Source: DASUNQ01 sp036277075 (GTDB taxonomy: Bacteria > Acidobacteriota > Thermoanaerobaculia > Multivoradales > UBA5704). From it: a DNA stretch of 27,162 bases. Shown here piece by piece: positions 5,921-14,557 of this stretch (positions are counted from its first letter, which is position 1; each line of letters begins with the position of its first letter). A model generated the notes under the pieces. It was not told the origin of the DNA. It did no database searches and worked only from the letters and a program-made list of their open reading frames with translations. Where the stretch lies: NCBI GenBank assembly GCA_036277075.1, contig DASUNQ010000233.1, positions 1 to 27,162 of the forward strand, read 5' to 3'. Position numbers and translations under genes: made by a program.

Positions 5921-8647
5921 CTAAGGCAAGACGTGTGCCACGACGATCGAACCGAGCGCCGGCGGCTCGGTCGTCGCGAAGGGGTCGGGAGCGAGCTCCG
6001 GCTCGACCGGCTCGAGGGTGTCGGCGGGCTCCGGCGGCGCCGCCGCGGCGGCCTCCGGCTCGGGCAGCGGCACCGGCTCGGGCTCGAGCGGTGCCGCGGG
6101 CCGGCTCGGCCGGATGACGATCTCGCCCGACTCCTCCTCGAGCTCCGGGTCCTCCGGATCCGGCCAGCGCCGGAGCAGGCCGCGCAGCCCTCCCGCGTCG
6201 CGCGGCTCGCTCTCGCCGGCGCCCTCCTCGAGCGGCACCCCTTCGAGGTCGCCGTAGCCGTAGTTGCCGTAGCCGGAGCCGCCGGCGCTGTCTGCGGCGA
6301 GCTCCTGCCGGGTGTCCCAGGCATCGTAGAGCGCCGGGTCGTAGTTGGGATCGACCCAGGCCATCTGCGTCCGCCAGGCGTGGAGGCGGCAGGGCTGGCT
6401 CGGGGCCTGCCAGTCGGCGAAGACCTCGGTCACCCGCGCCGGGCAGAAGTCGGTCGCCAGCTCGCCGGTCTCCGGGTCGATCACGGTGCTGACGATCCCG
6501 GACGGCTGCGGCACCGGCCGAAAGCCGCCGGGCGGGCGCACGGCGCGGGTGAAGCGGGCCCAGAGCGGCACCGCGGCGCGGGCGCCGGAGAGGCGGGTGC
6601 GGGCGTTGTCGTCGTAGCCCACCCAGACGACGGTCACGCGATCCCCGCTGTAGCCGGCGAACCAGCTGTCGCGCCGCCCGTTCGTCGTCCCGGTCTTGCC
6701 GGCGATCGGGCCGCGCACCCCGAAGCCGCGCGCCGCGGCGCCCGTGCCGTGGTCGACGGCGCCCTGGAGGAGCGCGGTGACGAGGTAGGCGGGCTGCGGG
6801 TGGAGCACCCGCTGCGGCGCCGCCAGGTCCTCGCCGAGCACCTCCTCGCCGAAGCGGTCGAAGACCGACGACAGGCCGTGGAGCGGCGGCCGTGCGCCGC
6901 CGCTCGCCAGGGTGGCGTAGACCTCGGTCAGGTCCCAGGGAGTCACCTCGGCCGCGCCGAGGGCGAGCGCCGGCACCGGCGCGAGCGGCGTCGAGACCCC
7001 CATCGCGCGCGCCAGGTCGGCGACGCGCGTCAGACCCACCTGCATCGCCAGCCGCACGGTGGGGATGTTGAGCGACTGCTCGAGCGCGCGCCGCACCGTC
7101 ACCGGGCCGCGGAAGCGGCGGTCGTCGTTCTGCGGCCGCCAGGCGGTGGTGCCGTAGCGCACGACGATCGGCGTGTCGCGCAGCACCGTCGCGGGGTAGG
7201 CCGCGCCCTCGGCGAAGGCGGCGGCGTAGACGACCGGCTTGAAGGCGCTCCCCGCCTGCCGCCGGGCGCGCGCGGCGCGGTCGAATTGGCTCTCGCGGTA
7301 GTCGCGGCCGCCGACGTAGGCGAGGATCGCGCCGTCGCGCGGATCGGCCGAGACCAGCGCCGCCTGGAGCGGCGCCTTGCGCCGCCGCCGCTCCCAGCGC
7401 CGCTCGAGCGCGGGGAGCGTCGCCGCCACCGCCTCCTCGGCCAGCTCCTGCTCGCGCCAGGAGAGAGTGGCGAAGAGGACGTAGCCGCCGCCGGCGAGGT
7501 CGTCGAGGTCGTAGCGCCGGCGCGCCTCGGCGGCTGCCGCGTCGGCGAAGTAGGGGGCGCGCCGCGGGGAGGCCGGCCGCGGCCGGGCGGCGAGCGGCAG
7601 CGCCGCGAGCCGCGCCGCGCGGTCCTCCTCGATCCAGCCCAGCTCGGCCATCCGCCCGAGCACCCAGTCGCGCCGCCGGCGCGCCGCCTCGGGGTGGGCG
7701 AGCGGCGAGTAGTTGGCGGGGGCGCGGATCATCCCGGCGAGGATCGCCGCCTCCTCGAGGCGCAGTGCCGCCGCGTCCTTGCCGAAGTAGGCGCGCGCCG
7801 CGGCGCCGAGGCCGATCAGGTTGGTCGAGCCGGTCGAGCCCCAGTAGATCTCGTTCAAGTAGGCCTCGAGGATCTTCTTCTTGCCGAAGCGCGCCTCGAG
7901 CAGCACCGCGAGCACCGCCTCGCGCGCCTTGCGCGCCAGCGTCCGCTCGGGGGAGAGGTAGAGGTTCTTGACCAGTTGCTGGGTCAGCGTGCTCCCCCCC
8001 TGCTCCACCGCCCCGCCGCGGAAGTTGGCCCAGGCGGCGCGGGCGATGGCGAAGGCGGAGAAGCCGGGATGGAGGAAGAAGGCGTGGTCCTCGGCGGCGA
8101 GCACCGTCTGGACGACCTCGTCCGGCAGCTCGGCGAGCGTCACCGGCCGCCGCTCCTCGGCGTCGGGCCCGTAGTAGCTGGCAAGGAGCGCCGGCTCGAG
8201 CTCGACGCGCGCCGCCGGGCGCCCGGCGATCAGGACGCGCGCCACGCGGCCGCGCTCGACGTCGACGAGCACCGGCCGGCTCTCGCCCGGCCGGCCGCGC
8301 CCGGCGCGGTCGGGGAAGGGGCGGAGGTGGAGGGCGAGGCGGCCGCCCGAGCGGCGGAAGGTCCCCGGCGGCAGCGGGCCGTCCGCCTCCCACTCCCGGT
8401 AGCCGGCGTCGCGCAGCTCGGCGAGGACGGCGCTCGTCGCGATCGGCTCGCCGACCGCCAGGACCTCCGGCCGCGCGTAGAGCCGCGAGGGCTGGCGGAA
8501 CGGCGCCTCCGGGAAGCGGCGCGACACCTGGACCAGCCAGCCGGCGAGCCAGAGCCCGACGGCCACCGAGAGGGCGAGCATCGCGAAGCCGCCGACGACG
8601 GCGATCTTCTGCCGCCGCTCCATGGCCGCGAGGTCGCTGCGGACCAT
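5921..8647 (-). CDS. Class A penicillin-binding protein, PBP1b type (glycosyltransferase plus transpeptidase)
   Basis: This bifunctional peptidoglycan synthase has one N-terminal membrane anchor and a periplasmic body. Residues below count from the longest frame (TTG 8722, 933 aa). The TM is about 39-63, a UB2H-like domain about 75-165, then glycosyltransferase 51 with catalytic AAEDHAFF (E211) and QGGSTLTQQLVKN (241-253). The transpeptidase has SAFK (S492), SLN (550-552) and KTGTT (676-680). The UB2H-like region points to PBP1b rather than PBP1a. A tail of about 150 residues, rich in Glu and Pro with GSGYGNYGYGD near its start, follows the catalytic domain. I place the start at ATG 8647 because the upstream TTG at 8722 lies inside a sigma-54-like promoter. 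A GTG at 8692 and an ATG at 8623 are alternatives; none has a clear ribosome-binding site. Confidence 0.93.
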   Translation of the reverse strand: MVRSDLAAMERRQKIAVVGGFAMLALSVAVGLWLAGWLVQVSRRFPEAPFRQPSRLYARPEVLAVGEPIATSAVLAELRDAGYREWEADGPLPPGTFRRSGGRLALHLRPFPDRAGRGRPGESRPVLVDVERGRVARVLIAGRPAARVELEPALLASYYGPDAEERRPVTLAELPDEVVQTVLAAEDHAFFLHPGFSAFAIARAAWANFRGGAVEQGGSTLTQQLVKNLYLSPERTLARKAREAVLAVLLEARFGKKKILEAYLNEIYWGSTGSTNLIGLGAAARAYFGKDAAALRLEEAAILAGMIRAPANYSPLAHPEAARRRRDWVLGRMAELGWIEEDRAARLAALPLAARPRPASPRRAPYFADAAAAEARRRYDLDDLAGGGYVLFATLSWREQELAEEAVAATLPALERRWERRRRKAPLQAALVSADPRDGAILAYVGGRDYRESQFDRAARARRQAGSAFKPVVYAAAFAEGAAYPATVLRDTPIVVRYGTTAWRPQNDDRRFRGPVTVRRALEQSLNIPTVRLAMQVGLTRVADLARAMGVSTPLAPVPALALGAAEVTPWDLTEVYATLASGGARPPLHGLSSVFDRFGEEVLGEDLAAPQRVLHPQPAYLVTALLQGAVDHGTGAAARGFGVRGPIAGKTGTTNGRRDSWFAGYSGDRVTVVWVGYDDNARTRLSGARAAVPLWARFTRAVRPPGGFRPVPQPSGIVSTVIDPETGELATDFCPARVTEVFADWQAPSQPCRLHAWRTQMAWVDPNYDPALYDAWDTRQELAADSAGGSGYGNYGYGDLEGVPLEEGAGESEPRDAGGLRGLLRRWPDPEDPELEEESGEIVIRPSRPAAPLEPEPVPLPEPEAAAAAPPEPADTLEPVEPELAPDPFATTEPPALGSIVVAHVLP

Positions 8648-8705
8648 CGCCCAGGAGGCCCGCTGGCGCGGCGGCTGACGGGGGGGTTCCACGGCGGGGC
8701 GGAAG

Positions 8706-8722
8706 CGCAAGCGACGTGCCAA
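8706..8722 (-). promoter_or_regulatory. Strong sigma-54-type promoter for the PBP1b gene
   Basis: Read on the minus strand, the site is TTGGCACGTCGCTTGCG. It matches YTGGCACGRNNNTTGCW at all but the R and W positions. GG (8719-8718) and GC (8708-8707) have the required 10-base separation. The predicted transcript would begin near 8696, downstream of the TTG at 8722 and upstream of the ATG at 8647. A dyad at 8787-8800 lies about 100 bases upstream but is ordinary GC-rich sequence. Confidence 0.6.
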
Positions 8723-8786
8723 ACGCTCGGGGCACAGGGGTTGCGCTCCGTCCCGCGAGCGGGGGCCCCGCGACCCCGCATGGAAA

Positions 8787-8800
8787 CGGCGGCGCCGCCG
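8787..8800 (-). terminator. Possible hairpin after the 130-residue protein
   Basis: CGGCGGCGCCGCCG is a 14-base perfect palindrome that starts three bases after the stop of the small protein gene on the minus strand and is followed by TTT. A hairpin would need to open its centre as a loop. It could be a weak terminator or just GC-rich sequence. Confidence 0.3.
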
Positions 8801-8803
8801 CGA

Positions 8804-9196
8804 TCAGGCCGGCTCGGCGTCCGGCGGCCCCTCGCGCTCCCGCTTCCGCTCTCCCGGCAGGGCCAGCGGCTGGATGCCGAACTCGTAGAGGCGCGGGCTG
8901 CGCTTGCCGAAGCGGGCGCGCAGGGCGAGGACCATGCGGCCGTGGACCTCCGCGGCGCGCGCCTCGGCCTCGCGCCGCCGGCGCACCGCCTCGCGCAGGT
9001 CGGCCTCGTGCTTGTCGGACCGCGTGACGAGGCCGGTGATCTCCTCGATCAGGCCCTCCAGCTCGGCACGGTCTCCGCCGAGGAAGGCGACCTCCTCGCG
9101 GCCGGGGTCGACACCGTCCGCCAGAGTCCTCCAGGTCTTGAGCTTGTCGGCGAGCGACTCCTCCTCAGACTGCGAGCGGCGAAACTGTTTACCCAA
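8804..9196 (-). CDS. Small, mostly helical protein of unknown function
   Basis: This 130-residue protein is rich in Glu, Arg and Ala. Residues about 40-95 look like continuous helix, possibly coiled coil (RAELEGLIEEITGLVTRS, HEADLREAVRRRREAEARAA). The C-terminal RARFGKRSPRLYEFGIQPLA looks like a conserved motif rather than random translation, and the frame has a compositional bias unlike a shadow frame. There is no signal peptide or membrane segment. The start would be TTG at 9196 (MGKQFRRSQSEEE). It lies upstream of the PBP1b gene on the same strand, separated by a sigma-54-like promoter and a palindrome, so the two are likely transcribed separately. Function unknown. Confidence 0.6.
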   Translation of the reverse strand: MGKQFRRSQSEEESLADKLKTWRTLADGVDPGREEVAFLGGDRAELEGLIEEITGLVTRSDKHEADLREAVRRRREAEARAAEVHGRMVLALRARFGKRSPRLYEFGIQPLALPGERKREREGPPDAEPA

Positions 9197-9324
9197 GCGT
9201 CTGGCGGGTCCGCCCGAGCATTGGGGATATGCCGTGGCGCTCGATGAGCGATGGTCGCGGCACCTTCCGGGTTCCTTGCCAGCTCCAGTGGTATCTTTCC
9301 GAGCCTGACCAGTAGTTTACAGCC

Positions 9325-9332
9325 AAAGGAGG
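9325..9332 (+). promoter_or_regulatory. Ribosome binding site of the phosphatase lipoprotein
   Basis: AAAGGAGG lies five bases before ATG 9338. It selects this start over an upstream in-frame ATG at 9251, which would bury the lipoprotein signal. Confidence 0.8.
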
Positions 9333-9337
9333 TCGTC

Positions 9338-10216
9338 ATGCGTCGAAGCGGGCTCTGGTTGGCTGCGGCCCTGGTTGCCGGATGCGCGTCCACAACGCCC
9401 CCGCAGGAGGGCCGGCTCTCGGGCCCGGAGTGTCCCTGTTTCCGGGATACCCACGAGCAGCTCCAGGGCACTCTCTGGATGCAGACCGCAGCGGAGTACC
9501 GCGTCCTGGCCGAGACGACGTATCGGGCGGCCGGCGAGGCCCTCCGCGACGCGCTGGCGAACCCGGCCTGGACGGCGGCGGCCGAGCAGACGGCGGACTT
9601 CTCCCACCTTCCCCCGGCCGTGATCCTCGATCTCGATGAGACCGTGCTGGACAACGGCCGCTTCCAGGGCGAGCAGACTCTCCGCCGGGAGCCCTACTCC
9701 CCGGCGCGGTGGACGGAGTGGGTGAAGCTGGAGAAGGCGGCTCTCGTGCCGGGGGCGAAGGAGTTCCTGGCGGACGTCCGGGACCGGGGCATCGCGGTGT
9801 TCTTCGTGACCAATCGGACGCTGGAGCAGGAGCCGGCGACCCTGCAGAACCTGGCGGCGCTCGGCGTCCGGTCCACCGCCGAGGAGATCCTCGCCAACCG
9901 GGAGAACGGGTGGTCGTCGGACAAGACCGCGCGCCGCCGGCACGTGGCCCAAGGCCATCGCATCCTCCTGCTGATCGGCGACGATCTCGGCGACTTCGTC
10001 CCCGCCAAGCTGGCGCCGGAGCAGAGGGTGGAGGCGGCCCGGAGGCACTCGGATTGGTGGGGCAGGCGCTGGTTCCTGTTGCCCAACCCGATGTACGGCT
10101 CCTGGGACCGGGCTCTCTACGATCACGACACGACCCTGTCCGACGAGGAGGTGCTGCGGCGGAAGCGAATGCGCGTCAAGGGCTTTCGCGACGAGATCCG
10201 CCTCTCAACACCTTGA
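9338..10216 (+). CDS. Acid phosphatase / 5'-nucleotidase lipoprotein, e(P4) family (HAD superfamily)
   Basis: This 292-residue secreted lipoprotein should hydrolyse phosphate monoesters such as nucleotides at the cell surface or in the periplasm. The N-terminus MRRSGLWLAAALVAGC is a type II signal peptide with lipobox LVAGC (C16). The HAD nucleophile motif ILDLDETVLDN (D98, D100) is preceded by PPAVI. FVTNRT supplies the second motif, and LIGDDLGDF the acidic metal-binding motif. The ending NPMYGSWDRALYDHD is characteristic of Haemophilus e(P4)-like enzymes, which process NAD- and NMN-related nucleotides and other phosphomonoesters. A strong ribosome-binding site precedes it. It stands apart from the kinase operon, with a dyad and a sigma-54-like promoter in between. 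Confidence 0.93.
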   Translation: MRRSGLWLAAALVAGCASTTPPQEGRLSGPECPCFRDTHEQLQGTLWMQTAAEYRVLAETTYRAAGEALRDALANPAWTAAAEQTADFSHLPPAVILDLDETVLDNGRFQGEQTLRREPYSPARWTEWVKLEKAALVPGAKEFLADVRDRGIAVFFVTNRTLEQEPATLQNLAALGVRSTAEEILANRENGWSSDKTARRRHVAQGHRILLLIGDDLGDFVPAKLAPEQRVEAARRHSDWWGRRWFLLPNPMYGSWDRALYDHDTTLSDEEVLRRKRMRVKGFRDEIRLSTP

Positions 10217-10253
10217 ATCCGGCCTCTCGGATAACATCCGAGCCGTTGGATTC
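10215..10253 (+). terminator. Compound hairpin after the phosphatase gene
   Basis: GAATCC (10215-10220) pairs with GGATTC (10248-10253) around an inner 7-bp stem (10226-10232 with 10236-10242). It starts at the phosphatase stop codon. No T-run follows, so termination is uncertain; the inner dyad may instead be an activator site. Confidence 0.35.
10226..10242 (+). promoter_or_regulatory. Perfect 7-3-7 inverted repeat, candidate enhancer for a sigma-54 activator
   Basis: CTCGGAT-AAC-ATCCGAG is a perfect dyad of 17 bases. Its centre (10234) is about 91 bases upstream of the -12 GC of the sigma-54-like promoter, inside the usual range for NtrC-family enhancer sites. The operon downstream encodes such an activator with a Fis-type helix-turn-helix. 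Binding is inferred, not shown. Confidence 0.4.
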
Positions 10254-10310
10254 TCCGGCTGCAAACCGGCTTCTTCCCTGTGATTTCGCCCGATTCAAAA
10301 TTCCGTGGCA

Positions 10311-10327
10311 ATGGCACGGACTGTGCT
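10311..10327 (+). promoter_or_regulatory. Sigma-54-type promoter of the histidine kinase / NtrC-type regulator operon
   Basis: ATGGCACGGACTGTGCT carries TGGCACG at -24 and TGCT at -12. GG (10313-10314) and GC (10325-10326) are exactly 10 bases apart. It mismatches YTGGCACGRNNNTTGCW at the Y and the first T of TTGC. AT-richer sequence (GATTCAAAATTCC) lies just upstream. Transcription would start near 10338, leaving a leader of about 20 bases before ATG 10359. Confidence 0.55.
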
Positions 10328-10358
10328 CTAGCCCCGGGGCCGTGGCCCCACTTCCGCG

Positions 10359-13147
10359 ATGACGACGGCGACGCGCACTCTCCGCTTCGGCCTGGCGCTG
10401 GCGCTGGCGCTGGCCGCCGTCCTGCTGGCGGCGACGAGCTTCGACCGCAAGGTCGGGAGCTTCCAGCCGCTCGGGTTCGCCGGGGTGCCGGCGGGGGCGG
10501 GGCTGCGAGTGGCCGCGGTCGGCGCCGGCACGGAGGGCCTCGCGCCGGGCGATCTGATCCTCCTCGCCGGCGGCGGCGACGTCGGCTCCGAGGACGCCCT
10601 GCGGCGGCGGCTGCGCGAGAGCCCCCGCACGACCCTCCTCGTCCAGCGCGGCGAGCGCCTCCTCCACGTCCCCTACGCGCGCCCGCCGCTCGACCTCGAC
10701 ACGCCGTACCTGGTCATGGCGCTGATCGGCGCCCTCTACCTGTTGATCGGGCTCTACACCCTGCTGCGGCAGCGCGGGCAGGCGCAGGGGTTCCTCTTCT
10801 ACCTCTGGACGCTGCTCTCGGCCACCGCCTACCTGGTCAGCGCGACGCCCCCGCTCGACGCCGCCTACCGGCTGCTCTGGACGGTCGACGCCTGCGCGCT
10901 GATCCTGCTGGCGCCGGTCACCCTCCACCTCTTCCTCGAGCTGCCGGGGCGCCTGGCGCCGGCGCGCTGGAGCCGCCGCGCCGTCCCCTTCCTCTACCTG
11001 CCGGCGGCGGCGCTCCTGGCCCTCCAGCTCGACTACAGCTTGACCGGCGGGCGCCTCATCTTCGGCCCGCCGACCCCGGGCTCCGTCGTCCTGCTCGACC
11101 GCCTGGTCCTCGCCCAGCTCGCCCTCTACGCCCTCGCCGCCGTCGCCGTCCTCGTCGCCCGCCTGCGCGGCGACCGCGGCTGGCACGAGCGGCGGCAGGC
11201 GCAGTGGATGGCGGTAGGTTTGGCCGGCGGCTACCTGCCCTTCCTCCTGCTCTACGCGCTCCCCTGGGTCGCCGGCCTGCGCTGGCCCGAGGTCGTGACC
11301 TCGGCGGCGGTGCTGCCGCTCGCCGTCGTGCCGCTCACCTTCGCCTACGCCATCCTGCGCTACAAGCTGTGGGACATCGAGCTGGTGGTGCGCAGCGCGG
11401 TGGCCTCGACGCTGACCCTGCTCCTCGGCCTCTTCGGCTTCTCGCTCGTCAACCTGCTGATCAGCCGCGGCGTCCCGGCCGAGCTGGCGCTGGCGCGGAA
11501 CCTCCTCTCCTTCTCGGCCGGCCTGGGGATCGCGGCCCTCCTGGTGCCCACCCGGCGCGGCCTCTCCTCGGCCCTCGAGCGCTTCCAGTACCGCGGCACC
11601 TTCGGCAAGCGGCGCGGGCTCTCGGAGCTGGGGAGCGAGCTGCTCCACGAGCGCGACCTGGGGCGCCTCTGCGACGCGCTCCTGCGGCAGATCGAGGAGG
11701 GGGTGGCGCTCGAAGGGGCGAACCTGCTGCTCGCGCACGGCGGCCTCCTCCACCCGGTGCGGCCGGACCCCGGCCTGCCCGCGCCGCTCGCCCTCGACGC
11801 CCTCGGCGAGGAGGTCTGGCGCGAGGGGCACCGGGCGCTCTCCGGCCTCACCCTGCCGACCGAGCCGGAGGGCGCCGCCCAGGCCCTCTACCTCGCCGGC
11901 TACCGCTACGTCTTCCCGCTCGCCGTGCGCGGCACCCGCGTCGGGCTGGTCCTGGCCGGCTGGAAGGAGGAGCTGCAGCCGCTCAACAGCGAGGACCTCG
12001 AGCTCATCCGCCACCTGCTCAACCAGGCGGCGCTGGCGATCGAGAACGCGCAGCTCCTCGGGCAGCTCAACAGCCAGCTCGCCGAGGTGACGCGCCTGCA
12101 GCGCTACGCCGAGCAGATCTTCGAGTCCTCGCCGGCGGGGATCGCCGTCGTCGACGGCGACGGCCGCGTGGTCTCGGCGAACGCCGCCTTCGCGCGCCTC
12201 GCCGGCGTCGAGCGCGCCGGCGCCGTCGGGCGCCGGCTCGGCGAGCTGCTGCCGGTCGAGCCGCTCCCCTCCCCCGCCGCCGGGCCGGTCGAGGTCGGCT
12301 TCTGCGACGCCGCCGGCCGCGAGCGCTACCTCCAGCTCTCGGTCTCGGCCTTCGACCAGGGGGCCGGCGGGCGCTACCGCGTGCTGGTGGCGCTCGACGT
12401 CTCCGACCGGGTCGAGATGGAGAACGCGCTCAAGGAGAAGGACCGCCTGGCGGCGCTCGGCATGCTCGCCGCCGGCGTCGCGCACGAGGTCAACACGCCG
12501 ATCACCGGCATCTCGAGCTACGCCCAGATGCTGCTCTCGGAGACCGCCGAGAGCGACCCGCACTACGACATCCTCAAGAAGGTCGAGCGGCAGACCTTCC
12601 GCGCCGCGCGCATCGTCAACAACCTGCTCGAGTTCGCGCGCAACCGCCGCAACGAGGCCGGGCCGGTGCCCCTGCGGCCGCTGATCGCCGAGTGCCTCGA
12701 GCTGCTCTCCGACCGCTTCGCCAAGCGCCGGATCGAGCTCGTCTGGCGCCCGCCGGCCGACGAGGTCGTCGTCGACGGCTGCGACGGCGAGCTGCAGCAG
12801 GTCCTGACCAACCTGTTCATGAACGCGCAGGACGCGATGGCCGAGAGCGGCGGCCGCCTCACCGTCGAGCTCGAGGCCGACTCCGAGCGGGCGCGCGTCC
12901 ACGTGCGCGACACGGGTCCGGGCGTGCCGCCCGAGAAGCTGGAGCGCATCTTCCAGCCCTTCTACTCGACCAAGCTGGCGCGCGGCGGGACCGGCCTCGG
13001 GCTCTCGATCAGCGCCGAGATCGTGCGCCGCCACGGCGGCGCGCTCACGGTCGCCAGCCGCCCCGGCGAGGGGGCCTGCTTCACCGTCGAGCTGCCGCGG
13101 CACGCCCCCGCGCCCGGCGCCCTCGCGCCGCCCGCCGCCGCCGCTGA

Positions 13148-13151
<4 letters not shown>
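10359..13151 (+). CDS. Membrane sensor histidine kinase with PDZ-like, multi-TM, GAF, PAS and kinase domains
   Basis: This 930-residue sensor has an unusual architecture. One TM (about 8-27) is followed by an extracytoplasmic PDZ-like segment (about 35-108; GAGLRVAAVGAGTEGLAPGDLILLAGG). A bundle of about eight hydrophobic helices (115-370) comes next, then a GAF-like domain (about 420-565), a PAS domain (about 582-685), a dimerisation helix with the phospho-acceptor histidine in AAGVAHEVNTPITGI (H709), and an ATPase domain. The ATPase N-box is LTNLFMNAQDAM, the G1 box is DTGPGVPPE (D851) and the G2 box is GGTGLGL. The HEVNTP box resembles NtrB/ZraS-type kinases that work with sigma-54 activators. 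Its stop overlaps the regulator start in ATGA, so the pair is coupled. The ligand is unknown; the PDZ-like part suggests peptide or envelope-protein sensing. Confidence 0.93.
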
Positions 13152-14533
<1,382 letters not shown>

Positions 14534-14557
14534 GCTCACATCCCGGGGTCACCCCTC

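Noticed and set aside
9197..9337. Divergent spacer between the 130-residue protein and the phosphatase searched for promoters
   Set aside because: Apart from the ribosome-binding site at its right end, no -35/-10 or -24/-12 pair with proper spacing was found on either strand.
10176..13103. Very long open frames antisense to the histidine kinase, and similar ones opposite terC, prfA, murA and the M14 gene
   Set aside because: They lie entirely opposite recognisable genes, have repetitive Arg/Glu/Ala-rich translations and no motifs; they are a side effect of very high GC.
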